From Anaerolineae bacterium (GTDB lineage Bacteria; Chloroflexota; Anaerolineae; UBA4142; SHND01), in assembly GCA_020851635.1 (NCBI GenBank), contig JADZCJ010000002.1, positions 62,001 through 126,000 of the forward strand: 64,000 nucleotides of DNA, read 5' to 3'. A program made the position numbers and the translations under genes. The first letter of the stretch is position 1. Each line of letters opens with the position of its first letter. Below are positions 23,679-33,900 of this stretch, one piece after another. The notes beneath the pieces were generated by a model that saw only the letters and a program-made list of their open reading frames with translations, searched no databases and was not told the origin of the DNA.

Positions 23679-24731
23679 CTATTTCCGGGTGTCTATTTCG
23701 ATGACGCGATGTTCGTCAGCCGCGCGATACATGGTTAGAACGGTTTGGAGAACGCGGCGCGCGTCCATGCCATTGATAGGCGCAGGACGAGCTTGCTGCA
23801 CGGCGCGGGCAAACTCTTGAACGGCGCGCTCGAATACATTCGTCGTGAACTGCGGCAGCGTATGCCATACCCGCGCGGGGATTTCGCCATACGGCTCACA
23901 GAGCCATGCTTGCATCGGTTTTTGGCTGTATGGATCAGGGAGGCGGAGCGTCCCCCCTGTTCCATAGATTTCGATACGTTCGTCACCGGACGCGCCGGCA
24001 ATATGTGCTCCGGCAAACAAATTTCCGATGGCATCGTTATCGAATCGAAATGTCGCAGCCAATGTATCCTCTACCTCCACCTTGGAGACCAGAGTCCCGT
24101 ATTCCGCCGACAGACGGGTGATTTCCAGTCCCGTCACAAACCACAGCGCATCGAGCAGGTGGCTGGTATTCATCAACGTCACACCACCGCCCGCCTTGTC
24201 TCTTTCCCTGCGCCACGGATTGAACGAACGCCCGCTGTATCCCACATCCCAGTACGACTGGGGCTTGTTAATCAGCGTTTGAACCCTGACGCCAAAGATC
24301 TTGCCCAGCGCTCCCGCCTGCGCAATTTCGCGCGCCTGAGCATAGATAGGCGCAAACCGCATCTCGTACAAGACGCCGAGCGTGAGTCCTTTTTGTTGCG
24401 CCAGTGTGATGAGGGCATCCGCCTGCGTCACATCGAGCGCCATAGGTTTTTCGACAAGCGCATGCTTGCCTGTTTCCAACACACGCAACGCAAGCGGGGC
24501 GAGCAAATGGTGCGGCACGGCGATATAGACGGCGTCCACGTCGGAAAAATTCAGCAGAGCATCCAGATTCGGCACGGTCGGCACGCGGCAGCGTTCTCCC
24601 AAATCGCGCGCCATCTCGGGGTTGACGTCGTAAACACAGCAGATGGCAGTTTCGGGCACTTGGGAGATTGCCTCGCACACCGGCACGGCAGCTGTGCCGC
24701 AGCCGAGAATGCCAAAACCCGTCCTAGCCAT
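23679..24731 (-). CDS. Gfo/Idh/MocA-family oxidoreductase
   Basis: 350 residues from the ATG at 24731; the longer open frame to 24989 lies inside the deacetylase gene. The Rossmann motif GFGILGCGTAAVPV opens the protein and GKHALVEKPMALD supplies the family EKP motif with its catalytic Lys. The C-terminal domain contains GGGVTLMNTSHLLDAL, where the conserved D/HxxxH pair is partly changed. Enzymes of this family oxidise or reduce sugars, inositols or their derivatives with NAD(P). Its start overlaps the deacetylase stop by 8 bp. The context suggests action on a sugar released by the GH154 enzyme. Confidence 0.85.
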   Translation of the reverse strand: MARTGFGILGCGTAAVPVCEAISQVPETAICCVYDVNPEMARDLGERCRVPTVPNLDALLNFSDVDAVYIAVPHHLLAPLALRVLETGKHALVEKPMALDVTQADALITLAQQKGLTLGVLYEMRFAPIYAQAREIAQAGALGKIFGVRVQTLINKPQSYWDVGYSGRSFNPWRRERDKAGGGVTLMNTSHLLDALWFVTGLEITRLSAEYGTLVSKVEVEDTLAATFRFDNDAIGNLFAGAHIAGASGDERIEIYGTGGTLRLPDPYSQKPMQAWLCEPYGEIPARVWHTLPQFTTNVFERAVQEFARAVQQARPAPINGMDARRVLQTVLTMYRAADEHRVIEIDTRK

Positions 24732-25617
24732 GCCAATCCTCGCCGTCAAAGCGCCCGATATAGTACGCGTCAGCTTGCTGCGTTCCTTCCCGCGTCGTGA
24801 ACGCGGCGCAAAATTGATTCCGGTGGAAAAGAGCGGGCGCATCATCTGCCAGCCCACCGTACGGATAGGCAAAGGCGAATGGCGGTTGTTCGATGGGCAA
24901 GAGAAATTTCCGGCTTGCGCGGATTTCTCTGTCGCGCCGCGCGCTGTCAATAAAATCGAACCACGGATGGGTGGCGCTGTGTCCGCCAAAATTCATGCCG
25001 CTTGCGCGCATTTCTTGGATCTGCTGTCCGTTCAAAAAAAGACGCTGTGCCAATTCCGACTCGGGTCCGACATGTTTTTCCAAGAGTTCATGCAGCAGGG
25101 AATCAATCTCGGGTTCCAGCTCGCGCTGAAATACGCCCTTGACCACGTCGGGCTCTGATTGCCACCGCAGACGATAACGCGCCTCGGCGCGTCGGTAGGT
25201 CCTGCGCTGTTTCTCGGACAAACAATTCCAAATTGCTTTGCTCAGTGCATCCAGCCCCAGTTTGGCGATCAAAAAGTGAAGCTTGAACGGGGGCGGCAAA
25301 GCATTGGCATCGCGTCGGGCAATCACAAAAAAGAGTCCGGCGATATGCCGCTGTTCCAAAATTGGAAATACATTCAAATAGTGGTCGCACAATCCATCGT
25401 CAAAGGTGAGCAAACAAGCCCGTTCCGGCAATGGTTCTTTATCCAGCAGCGCGCCGCGCACATCATCCCAGCTCACCATGTTGTATCTTTGCGCGAGTTG
25501 GTCCACCTGTGCCGCAAACTCTCGGACAGCCAGACCGGGAATACCGCTCCCCTGCTCTGCCGCGTCGCCCACATCACGGACATAATGATACATCATGGTC
25601 GTGAGCTGCAGGTTCAT
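24724..25617 (-). CDS. Polysaccharide deacetylase (NodB domain)
   Basis: 297 residues. The NodB domain has MMYHYVRD, TFDDG (catalytic base and metal Asp) near residue 70, and GGHSATHPWF, the HxxxH metal motif, near residue 205. FAYPYGG follows. There is no signal peptide, so it acts in the cytoplasm or is exported by an unknown route. It probably removes acetyl groups from an oligosaccharide. Its ATG overlaps the GH154 stop as ATGA and its stop overlaps the dehydrogenase start, so the three are translated together. Confidence 0.85.
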   Translation of the reverse strand: MNLQLTTMMYHYVRDVGDAAEQGSGIPGLAVREFAAQVDQLAQRYNMVSWDDVRGALLDKEPLPERACLLTFDDGLCDHYLNVFPILEQRHIAGLFFVIARRDANALPPPFKLHFLIAKLGLDALSKAIWNCLSEKQRRTYRRAEARYRLRWQSEPDVVKGVFQRELEPEIDSLLHELLEKHVGPESELAQRLFLNGQQIQEMRASGMNFGGHSATHPWFDFIDSARRDREIRASRKFLLPIEQPPFAFAYPYGGLADDAPALFHRNQFCAAFTTREGTQQADAYYIGRFDGEDWHG

Positions 25618-27908
25618 CGCGTCAATCGAAAGTCCACAAGTTTGCGCTCGTTACATTCGATCATTTCGCGGACAAGCGCGGTCGAGATAGTGTTGTCCCT
25701 GACCAGCGCGCTGACGTCCATCCATGAATTGTCGAGCTGCTGCGCGAGGACGCGGGAGGCGCTGCCGCCAAGCCATGATTCGAAAACCTGAATTCCCGCG
25801 CTCGTCGTGACTCGAACAATGTCGGCAGATTCGCGGACCAATTCAAATGTGCCGGGCTGCTCAAGCGTACAGACATTTGCAATCTCGGTGACACCCATGC
25901 CCACCACGCGCCCGGGGGCGAGCCGCACATATCGGATGGCGTCGCCATAGACGATGGTGTTGCCCACTTGGATCAAGGGCGGGGGACGGTCTGCGAGTGA
26001 AACGTACGCGATTTCGTCTTTCGGCAGTCGAATTTCGAAAGCGCCGTTGGGCTGCGGTGTGACGTGAATCGCCTCAAATTCCTGCCCGGGGTCAAATTCG
26101 CCCGGACGAAGCAAGACCGCCGCAGCGAAACTGCGAATACGGGCGCTCATGTTGGCTTCGCGCACCAGCGGCTGCTCGGCATAGGGATAGGCGAGATTGA
26201 TGTTGGCGTAATCGAGGAACGGAGCGCTCGGCGATTGGTCGTCGAAACCGACAAGGCGTTTGATGGCGAGCGCGCGCCCTTTTATCTGCGCGTATTCCCA
26301 CCCTTGCGCCCGATTTGAACGGCGTGTAACTGCCGCCGCGCCGCTGGAACCCAGCGCGCCGGGCGCCTCGACCGCGCGGGCGCGACGGGTTGGCTGGACC
26401 CAGGAAAACCGCAGCTGCACGTCACGCCACATCACGATCGCAGTACGCAGTAACTGCGGTTCACCGTCCACATACTCGACAAATTCGGTCCACATTACCC
26501 CCGGACCGACACCAAAGACGCGATTGGCAAAGCGGTGTCCAAATTCACGGTCATCGGACGTGAGCGCAATCATCGCGTCGGGCGCATAGGTGTGTCCCGC
26601 AGGCAAAACGTTGAACGGAAAATGTGTCGAATAGACGAGTTTGCCATATTTGGGAATGTAATTGTGACGCGGATTCTCCGGCTGGTGCCCGCTACCCGCG
26701 TTCAACAAAAACACCTGCCCCGTCTCGCGTCGTCCGCAGAGCACAAAACCGGGGGTCGGCAGGGCAACCTCAAAATCGGCGCGCTCGACGGGCAGGGGTT
26801 CCTCCGTCGCCGTCCAGAATGGGTCGTCGGGCGAAAAAGCTAGCCCGAACAAACCATGACATGCCCATGAGGTCGAACCGGGCGAAATGTATGCTTCGGC
26901 AGCGGGCGGAAAATCACCGTGAAAACCCTGACAAAGAAAGTGACCGTCGGGGTCAATACAGTCTCGATCGTAAAAATACTTGATGCATCCGCTCGACAGA
27001 CGTCGCAACCCGCCGGGGGGCATTGGTGCGATATTCATCAAATGTCCCGTGCCAAAGCACGCCACCGCCGCAAAGCGATAGACAATACTACGTCCCCATG
27101 CCGGGTAGGAACCGTTCGAGCCGAAAAAGTATGGAAAACTATTCAAGAAGGAGCGCGCCCGCTTGAGGACCAGGTCGCGCAGTTCGGGACGCCGCGCGCC
27201 GTCAATGTGCGCCCACAAGACATAATGCCAGCCAAACATCCACGCGTTATACAACTCGTATTCCGCGCCCAAGCCATCCACATACCAGCCATCGCCCCGA
27301 TAAAAAGTTGCCATCTGGTCGAGGCGTTGGTCGAGCTCTGTCACATCAACGGGATAGCCCAACTGCAACCGCACCGCTTGCGCGACGGCGGGGAATAGAA
27401 TCCAGTTGTCATAGTAGGTGTCTTGCCCGTCCACCTGCGCGAGCCATGTCATGACCTGTGCGCGTTCGCTCTCGCTCATGCGATTGAACACGCGGTCGCG
27501 CGAAAACCAGACCGCGAGCGCCGTATCTGCCGACTCGACAATGCGCTGGTCCATCGCGCGCATCGGTCCCCAGTATGTCCGCGGATTGCTTGCGTCCGTT
27601 CCTTCGAGCAGCGCACGACGCAAAATCTCCTCAATGTCCAGCTCGCGTCCGCCAAACTCAAGAGCTGCCGGATTTTTTGGATTGCTCAGCCACACGCCCC
27701 ACATCGAGCCGAGACGCGCAAACGATTCAAGCGCATCTACCGCATCGGGCAAATCGCGCCGGTCATCGGGATACAGCGCGCGGGCATACGTCCCCTGCTT
27801 TTCCGCCGCAAGCACATAGCCGTAGGTCAAGCGCGCCAGCACGTGCTCCCAATGGGCACGCGTCCATCCGGTATAGGGAGAGAGCGCGAGGTCGAGTGGG
27901 GGCAGCAT
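25614..27908 (-). CDS. DUF2264 protein, GH154-type glycoside hydrolase
   Basis: 764 residues from the ATG at 27908, 16 bp after the LLM oxidoreductase stop; the longer frame to 27956 would overlap that gene. The N-terminal (alpha/alpha)6 part carries DUF2264 phrases such as YYDNWILFPA, YRGDGWYVDGLG, YELYNAWMFGWHYVLW and YPAWGRSIVYRFAAVA, followed by a beta-rich C-terminal half. DUF2264 is the basis of family GH154, whose characterised member is a beta-glucuronidase. No signal peptide, so an imported oligosaccharide is the likely substrate. The linked deacetylase and dehydrogenase suggest a uronic-acid-containing, acetylated oligosaccharide. This is context inference. Confidence 0.8.
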   Translation of the reverse strand: MLPPLDLALSPYTGWTRAHWEHVLARLTYGYVLAAEKQGTYARALYPDDRRDLPDAVDALESFARLGSMWGVWLSNPKNPAALEFGGRELDIEEILRRALLEGTDASNPRTYWGPMRAMDQRIVESADTALAVWFSRDRVFNRMSESERAQVMTWLAQVDGQDTYYDNWILFPAVAQAVRLQLGYPVDVTELDQRLDQMATFYRGDGWYVDGLGAEYELYNAWMFGWHYVLWAHIDGARRPELRDLVLKRARSFLNSFPYFFGSNGSYPAWGRSIVYRFAAVACFGTGHLMNIAPMPPGGLRRLSSGCIKYFYDRDCIDPDGHFLCQGFHGDFPPAAEAYISPGSTSWACHGLFGLAFSPDDPFWTATEEPLPVERADFEVALPTPGFVLCGRRETGQVFLLNAGSGHQPENPRHNYIPKYGKLVYSTHFPFNVLPAGHTYAPDAMIALTSDDREFGHRFANRVFGVGPGVMWTEFVEYVDGEPQLLRTAIVMWRDVQLRFSWVQPTRRARAVEAPGALGSSGAAAVTRRSNRAQGWEYAQIKGRALAIKRLVGFDDQSPSAPFLDYANINLAYPYAEQPLVREANMSARIRSFAAAVLLRPGEFDPGQEFEAIHVTPQPNGAFEIRLPKDEIAYVSLADRPPPLIQVGNTIVYGDAIRYVRLAPGRVVGMGVTEIANVCTLEQPGTFELVRESADIVRVTTSAGIQVFESWLGGSASRVLAQQLDNSWMDVSALVRDNTISTALVREMIECNERKLVDFRLTR

Positions 27909-27924
27909 GAGCAGAGAACGGGGT

Positions 27925-28911
27925 TTAGCGAAACGCAGGCATGACCTCTTTGGCAATCAGTCGCAGTTCATGCTTGATATGCTCGTGAGGCATGCCGGGA
28001 AAATAGAGGCGGCAAATGAGATGGTCTACGCCAAAGGTCTCTTGAAAGCGTTTGAGCTGGGCAATGACGCGGTCAGGGTTGCCGACAAGGAAACGGTCGT
28101 TGGCAAGGGCATCGAGCTGATTGACGGGTGTGCTGTCGGTGGAACCGATCAAGGGATGCTTCCAGACGCCGCCGCCGTACTCGTCACGATAGTTGATGAG
28201 CAAGTGTTTTTCGGCGAGCTCCCAGGCCTTGTCAGTGGTCTCGGCAATCACCACTTCGCGCGTCAAGGGCTTGGGATAGCTCTCGGCGTCTTTGCCTTGC
28301 GCGGTCAAATGCCCGAGATACTCTTTTTGTGCGTTCAAGAGTTTGTCGAGATGAGCCGTCGGTCCGGGCACCCAGGCATCACCCAAATGCGCGGCGCGCT
28401 TGAGCGCCAACTCGCCCCACCCGCCGAGCCAGATGGGCGGAACGCGAATCGGTTTGGGTTCGATACTGCCGACCACGTTAAAATACTTGCCGTGAAACTC
28501 GACGCGTTCCTGGGCCCACAAACGGCGCATGATTTTCAGCATTTCCACATAGCGTCCGCCGCGCTCGTCCAGATTGATGCCATACAACTCGAATTCGGGC
28601 GGACGATAGCCGATGGCGCCGCCAAAAATCACGCGCCCGTTGGAAAGGATGTCGAGCATGGTGACATCTTCAGCAAGCCGCACGGGGTGATAGAACGGCA
28701 TGATCGCAATGTCGGTGCCCAATTCGATGCGCGAGGTGCGGGTGGCAATCCCCGCAAGCGCCATTAGGGGCGACGCCCAATAATGATTGCGGATGCTGTG
28801 GTGCTCTTCGAGCCAGACGGAATCGAAACCGAGTTCCTCGCCCAGGACGGATTCAGCCAATGCCTCGTTAAAAAACTGTCCGCCTTCGGTCGGAATAAAT
28901 CCAAATTTCAT
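27925..28911 (-). CDS. LLM-class flavin-dependent oxidoreductase
   Basis: 328 residues; AAAGGA lies before the ATG at 28911. The bacterial-luciferase fold is clear: MKFGFIP start, LGFDSVWLEEHHS, ASPLMALAGIATRTSRIELGT, HPVRLAEDVTMLD, GRVIFGGAIGYRPPEFE, and IPPIWLGG-like VPPIWLGGWGELALKRAA. Members use FMN or F420, usually for monooxygenation or sulfonate and carbonyl chemistry. The substrate is unknown. It is inside the GntR-led operon between the TIM-barrel isomerase and GH154, an unusual companion for sugar enzymes. Confidence 0.85.
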   Translation of the reverse strand: MKFGFIPTEGGQFFNEALAESVLGEELGFDSVWLEEHHSIRNHYWASPLMALAGIATRTSRIELGTDIAIMPFYHPVRLAEDVTMLDILSNGRVIFGGAIGYRPPEFELYGINLDERGGRYVEMLKIMRRLWAQERVEFHGKYFNVVGSIEPKPIRVPPIWLGGWGELALKRAAHLGDAWVPGPTAHLDKLLNAQKEYLGHLTAQGKDAESYPKPLTREVVIAETTDKAWELAEKHLLINYRDEYGGGVWKHPLIGSTDSTPVNQLDALANDRFLVGNPDRVIAQLKRFQETFGVDHLICRLYFPGMPHEHIKHELRLIAKEVMPAFR

Positions 28912-28943
28912 CGCGGGTCCTTTGTTGTGAGTTTGCTCTTTTT

Positions 28944-28973
28944 CTTGCGAAATAGATGCCGCAAGTTTTTTTT
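28944..28973 (+). terminator. Possible terminator facing the operon
   Basis: CTTGCG, a 10-base loop, CGCAAG and eight T residues read on the plus strand, opposite to all neighbouring genes. It ends at the stop of the broken fragment at 28972. It could stop antisense transcription. The stem is short, so this is tentative. Confidence 0.35.
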
Positions 28974-29070
28974 AGCGGTCGGTGAGATAGACGTTACTGG
29001 TCCCCATGCGAATAGAGGTGAAAATTACGCGCTGGCCGTCGGGAGTGAACGAGGGGCGGGGCTGACAACT
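28972..29070 (-). pseudogene. C-terminal fragment of a TolB-like propeller protein (PL22-like?)
   Basis: The frame ending at the TAA at 28974-28972 reads QPRPSFTPDGQRVIFTS then IRMGTSNVYLTDR. This is the closing blade of a WD40/PD40-type propeller (typically HPSFSPDGxxVxFTSDRxGxxQVYLVDL). Nothing upstream in this frame continues the propeller. The fragment is fused out of frame to the end of the TIM-barrel gene, whose last residues are translated from it. Oligogalacturonate lyases (PL22) end this way and would fit next to a GH154, but the fragment is too short to prove that family. Confidence 0.5.
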
Positions 29071-29900
29071 GTGCTCTGCTCCACTTGCAATTTCGCAAAC
29101 ATGCTGCTCACGACCTTTAACGCAGCCGGCAAGGCGCGTTCGGGTGGTTCCAGTTCGGGATGCCACGCATATTCCCACTCGATGCTGTACGGACCGCGAA
29201 AGTTTTGTGCCACAAGCAGTTCAAGCCCCCGGCGCAGCGGCGCCTCTCCCTCGCCCACGTTTGTCAAACGCCACGCCTCGTTTTGCCCGATTCCATCCTT
29301 GAGCTGAACATAGAAAATGCGACCGTCGAGATTTTGAATGCCCCGCTCGACGTTCTCCCCGGCGCTATAAGCATTGGCAATGTCCCACACCGCGCCCAGC
29401 GAGCGGTCAGGGATGCTGTCGAGAATCGGCACAATCGAAGCGGTGCGCACAAAAGCGTCATGATGTTCGACCGCAATCCCAACGCCGACGCGGCGCGCAT
29501 ATTCTACACATGGCGCTAACGAATCCACAATACGCGGGATCATTTCCTCATGGGTCTGTGGCGGTCCAAATTCGCCGAGGAAAGTCCGCACATACGCCGC
29601 GCCAATGTCTGCGGCAAGGTCGAGATGTTGTTTGAGCTGCTCGACGTTCGCCGCGCGCGCTCGAGGCTCATCCGAGACAAACGTGCTGTATGCCGTTACG
29701 GCAATCGAAACAAGCCCGGACTCGCGCATTCCTTGACGCAGCGCCGCGCGTGCGCCGGGAGCAGAATCGGGGCGCACGTGACCGGCGACGCCTCCGCGCC
29801 ACTCGACCCCGTCAAAACCCCACCGGCGCGCGTTGGCAATGATCGTTTCAATCGTCCAGTGGGGGCACGCCAGGGTGCTAAATGCAATACGCGCGAGCAT
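29025..29900 (-). CDS. Sugar phosphate isomerase/epimerase-like TIM-barrel protein
   Basis: 291 residues, xylose-isomerase-like TIM barrel (AP endonuclease 2 superfamily): IAFSTLACPHWTIETII, WGFDGVEWRGG, AADIGAAYVRTFLGEF, GVGIAVEHHDAFVRT, LGAVWDIANAYSAGE, IFYVQLKDG and PYSIEWEYAWHPELE. The Glu/Asp/His residues at strand ends that bind the divalent metal are present. Members isomerise or epimerise keto sugars and inositol derivatives. The last 15 or so residues appear to come from a fused propeller fragment read in another frame, so the C-terminus is probably not native. Its ATG shares one base with the GntR gene stop. Confidence 0.8.
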   Translation of the reverse strand: MLARIAFSTLACPHWTIETIIANARRWGFDGVEWRGGVAGHVRPDSAPGARAALRQGMRESGLVSIAVTAYSTFVSDEPRARAANVEQLKQHLDLAADIGAAYVRTFLGEFGPPQTHEEMIPRIVDSLAPCVEYARRVGVGIAVEHHDAFVRTASIVPILDSIPDRSLGAVWDIANAYSAGENVERGIQNLDGRIFYVQLKDGIGQNEAWRLTNVGEGEAPLRRGLELLVAQNFRGPYSIEWEYAWHPELEPPERALPAALKVVSSMFAKLQVEQSTVVSPAPRSLPTASA

Positions 29901-30694
29901 CAGGGCTTTTTAGCGGCTGCGCTGCCGGTTTGGAGAAACGGGCGAGTAGAATTTGTCGGACCGCGCCGCCAGATCATAAAGTCAAAGGCATCGGGCAAGT
30001 GATATTCGCGCGAGAAAAGCAGTGGTTCGTCCAAACTAGAATAATCAGTCTGAACGAGATAGAGGACCATTGACTCGGGTTCCAACTCGAGGCGGTCAGC
30101 GATGCCGGGAGGAGCTTGAGCGGGCAGAACGCGCGTAACGCTGTAATCAACCGTGTGCCCAAATTCGGTTTCGAGGATTTGATAGACCGATTCCAAGAGT
30201 AAACGGTTGACGTCAAACTCGGCGCCCCCCGAAAGAGTTTCGGCAAAAATATCCAGCGAATAGACCACCGGTTTGCCGTCGGCGGTGCGCACCCGCTCGA
30301 TATTGATGACTGTTGCTCCGGCAGTCACATTCAACTGCGCTGCAACCTCCTCGTCGGCAAGCTCGCGATGTACGCCAATATGGCTGGTGCCCGGCGTCAG
30401 ACCCGCCAATCGAATCATTTCTGTGATGCTATAGTTGACATTCAAATTCTTGAGAATCGGGTGGTTGCGGACAAATGTGCCGACCCCGTGACGGCGGAGA
30501 ATCAGCCCGTCTTGCTCCAGTACGCGCAACGCCTCGCGCACAACCGTCCGTGAAGCGCCCAACATTTCCCCCAATTCTTGCTCCGAGGGTAACTGACTTC
30601 CCGGCGAATAGGCGCCGCCCAGAATCGCCTGTCGCAGCTCTTGCTGGACGGCGTCGGTCAACGTTTTGCGTGAAAAACGGGCGGAACGAATCAT
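29900..30694 (-). CDS. GntR-family regulator, HutC/UTRA type
   Basis: 264 residues. The N-terminal winged helix-turn-helix (PGSQLPSEQELGEMLGASRTVVREALRVLEQDGLI then GVGTFV) is followed by a UTRA ligand-binding domain from about residue 95 (GVHRELADEEVAAQL, INIERVRTADGKPVVYSLD, EPLLFSREYHLPD). UTRA regulators sense sugar phosphates or related effectors. It leads the operon that runs to 19740 and probably represses it and itself. A consensus promoter lies at 30729-30756 with a dyad downstream of its -10. Confidence 0.9.
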   Translation of the reverse strand: MIRSARFSRKTLTDAVQQELRQAILGGAYSPGSQLPSEQELGEMLGASRTVVREALRVLEQDGLILRRHGVGTFVRNHPILKNLNVNYSITEMIRLAGLTPGTSHIGVHRELADEEVAAQLNVTAGATVINIERVRTADGKPVVYSLDIFAETLSGGAEFDVNRLLLESVYQILETEFGHTVDYSVTRVLPAQAPPGIADRLELEPESMVLYLVQTDYSSLDEPLLFSREYHLPDAFDFMIWRRGPTNSTRPFLQTGSAAAKKP

Positions 30695-30706
30695 GGTTTT
30701 TTCAAA

Positions 30707-30756
30707 TTGTCAGATGTCATAACAATAGATAATAGGCGAAAATTTCAGATTGTCAA
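30707..30756 (-). promoter_or_regulatory. Promoter and candidate operator of the GntR-led operon
   Basis: On the minus strand TTGACA (30756-30751), a 16-base spacer and TATTAT (30734-30729) form a sigma-70 promoter. Immediately downstream an imperfect dyad with outer TTGT and ACAA arms occupies 30725-30707, about 13 bp before the start codon. This is where a self-repressing GntR protein would bind. The remaining spacer to 30962 is AT-rich and must hold the promoter of the glucan synthase gene, but I see no convincing consensus there. Confidence 0.6.
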
Positions 30757-30962
30757 TAGAAAAACAAGCCAATTTTCGACAGATTTTCATGGAATTTTCA
30801 TGACTTGTGAAATCGTTCCAAAACACCCTGTTTTTCGTTTGATTAGGGGAATGACCGTATTCGCTTTGTTTAGCAACGCATATGATATCGTCAGGATGCC
30901 TGTTTTTGTGCCTTGTAATTTGATTCGGATACAAGATTCCGAGCCGCGTGCCGGGTGACAAG

Positions 30963-33900
30963 ATGACTATTCAAGCCATTCCGCAAGTATCACCCATACA
31001 GCCCGCCACCGGCGAGAGGTTTGCAGACCTCGCGCGCGCCCTGGCTTCAAGTGATCAAATCCTTCCCGGCATCCACCCGGGCAAACCGCTCCTCCCGCGT
31101 CTCGTCAAGAATGGACAGATCCTGGCAGAGATCCGCCGTCAATTTGAAGCGGCGGCTCGCGCGCGCCAAGCCACCCCTCCTGCCGCCGAGTGGCTCCTCG
31201 ACAACTATTACATTGTTGAACAGCACCTGTATCAGGCGCGCCAGGACCTCTCTCCCGCTTTCTATGACGAGCTGCCCAAACTTGCCAACAACCCACTGGC
31301 TGGATTTCCCCGCGTCTATAACATCGCGATCGAGTTGATCACCCATACCGATAGCCGTCTGACCGAAGCCGCGCTTGTCCGTTTTGTGAACGCATATCAG
31401 GAACACGCGCCTCTTTCAACCGGCGAAGTCTGGGCAATCGCGATCATGCTGCGAATTGCACTGATCGAGCATTTGCGCCGCCTGATGGAACGCGCCTTTC
31501 AAGAATTTGAAACACAACAGACGGCGAACGCGCGCGCTGAGGCGCTGCTTGCCGCGAGCAACGACCCTGACGGAGAATTTCTCACCGCGCTCAAACGTCT
31601 TGCCGAGGACCCTGCTTTGCGTGACCCGACATTCCTGGTCCAGCTGGTCCTGCGCCTGCGAGACCAGGACCCCGCGGTGGCGCCCGCATTGCACGTGCTC
31701 GAAGAGCATATGGGGCAGACGCAGACGATGCTGGAAGAATTGATTCGCGCAGAAAATCAACGACGTGCCATAAGCCGCGTTTCCACCGGCAACGTGATTG
31801 GCAGTCTGCGCTTTGTTGCCGCGCTCGACTGGCACGTTTTTTTCGAAGACGTCAGTCTCATCGAGCGCGCATTGAATCATGACCCTGACGGCACTTATCC
31901 CGAGATGGATTTTCGGACGCGCGACCGATATCGGCATGTGGTCGAAACGATCGCGCAGCACGATCCCGCACAAGAAATCAATGTGGCACAACACGCCGTC
32001 GAGTTGGCGCAGACGGCAGCCAGGACCGCAGGCACGTTAGAGCGCACGCGCCACGTCGGATATTTCTTGATTGATGAGGGATTGCCCATCCTGGAGCGCG
32101 ATCTGCAATATCGCCCCCCCTTTAGGGAACGGGCGCGCCGTTTGATGTTGCGAAATGCCACCCTGCTCTATCTTGCGTGGACCGCGCTGCTTGCGATGCT
32201 GTTTGTCGGCGGTGCGGTCTGGTATGCAGCCGGCACGGGCGCAAGCGCGGGAATGCTGGCGCTCGTTGCCCTGCTTGCGCTGCTGCCTTTCAGTCTGGTT
32301 GCGAGCGGAATACTAAATTGGACGTTGAGCGTACTGGTCAAGCCCAACACGCCACCCAAGTTGGAATTGGAAGAAGGTATTCCACCTCACTGCCGCACAA
32401 TGGTAGTTATCCCGGCATTGATTGCAAATATCTCGGGTCTCGAGTATCTGGTAGAGCATCTGGAGCTTTGCCTGTTGGCAAACCGCGATGCGAATTTGCA
32501 TTTTGCGATTTTGGGCGATTTTGGTGATGCGCCGCAAGAGCATATGCCCGAAGACGAGGAACTGCTTGCCGTCGCGGCGAGCAAGATTCAAGAGTTGAAT
32601 GAAAAATACGAGCGCGCCGACGCGTTCTTTTTGCTGCATCGTCGTCGTCAATGGAATCCCGGCGAAAAGAGTTGGATGGGTTGGGAGCGCAAGCGCGGCA
32701 AGTTGGAGGAATTTAACCGTCTGCTGCGCGGGGAGGCGACAAGTTACGTCACGCAAACGGGGGACTTGGGCATTCTGCCGCAAATCAAATACGTCATCAC
32801 GCTTGACGCTGACACGGAATTGCCGCTGCAGGTGGCGCGCCGCCTCGTCGGAACGATAGCGCACCCGTTGAATCGCGCGGTGCTCGATCCGGTGAGCCAG
32901 ACGGTCGTCAAGGGTTATGGAATTATTCAACCGCGAGTGGACATTGTCGCGCCCGCTGCCCTTCGTTCACGCTTTGCGCGGTTGTTTGCGGGCGACACGG
33001 GACTGGACCCGTATGCGAGCATCGTATCGGATGTCTATCAGGACTTTATTGGGCGCGCCGTTTATATCGGCAAAGCGATTTATCACGTGGACACACTGCG
33101 TGATGCATTGAGCGGGCGCTTTCCAGAGAACCTTTTGCTCAGTCATGATTTGCTCGAGGGCGGCTTTGTGCGTGTCGGCTATGCAAGTGATATCGAACTC
33201 CTGGAAGATTTTCCGTCGGGTTATGACGCATATGCTCAACGCAATCACCGCTGGGTGCGAGGGGACTGGCAGATCACCGACTGGTTGTTTCCACGCGTGC
33301 GCGGGACCGATGGAAAATGGCGTCGTAATCCCCTGCCGGTCATTGAACGCTGGAAAATCATGGACAATCTGCGCCGCTCGTTGATTTCGCCGTTGGTGAT
33401 TCTCTGGCTGCTCGCGGCATGGACGGTTCTGCCGGGTTCGCGCGTCGGCTGGACGATCCTGGCGCTTTTGACAATCATGTTTCCGTTTGTGCGCGCCTCG
33501 CTCACGGCATTGGGGGGACGGCCCGACACCGAGACGCTGCCCAGCTATTTGTGGGCTGTTGCGCAAGAACTGTGGACCTCGGCGCGGCGCGGCATGGTCA
33601 CAATCATCTTTTTGTTGTACCAGGCAACCCTCAACCTGGATGCGATCCTGCGCTCATTGGTCCGACGGACAATCACCCACTCGCTCCTGCTGGAATGGAC
33701 GAGCCAAGCCGTCGCCGAACGCGGTCAAGCGCGCACAGTGGTTGATTACGTGAGACGGATGTGGTTCGCCTCGGCATTGGCGCTCGGAATCGCGGCGCTG
33801 CTCGCATGGATGGACCCGAGCGCATTCATGGTTGCGCTGCCGCTGCTGCTCTTGTGGTTTCTTGCGCCCAGTATCGCGCACTCGATCAGTCAACCCTTTC

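Noticed and set aside
24732-24989. Long N-terminal extension of the first Gfo/Idh/MocA protein
   Set aside because: It overlaps the deacetylase coding sequence; the Rossmann fold starts at the ATG at 24731.
30757-30962. Small open frames in the AT-rich spacer before the glucan synthase
   Set aside because: They lack ribosome-binding sites and similarity to each other or to known peptides; the spacer is better read as promoter DNA.
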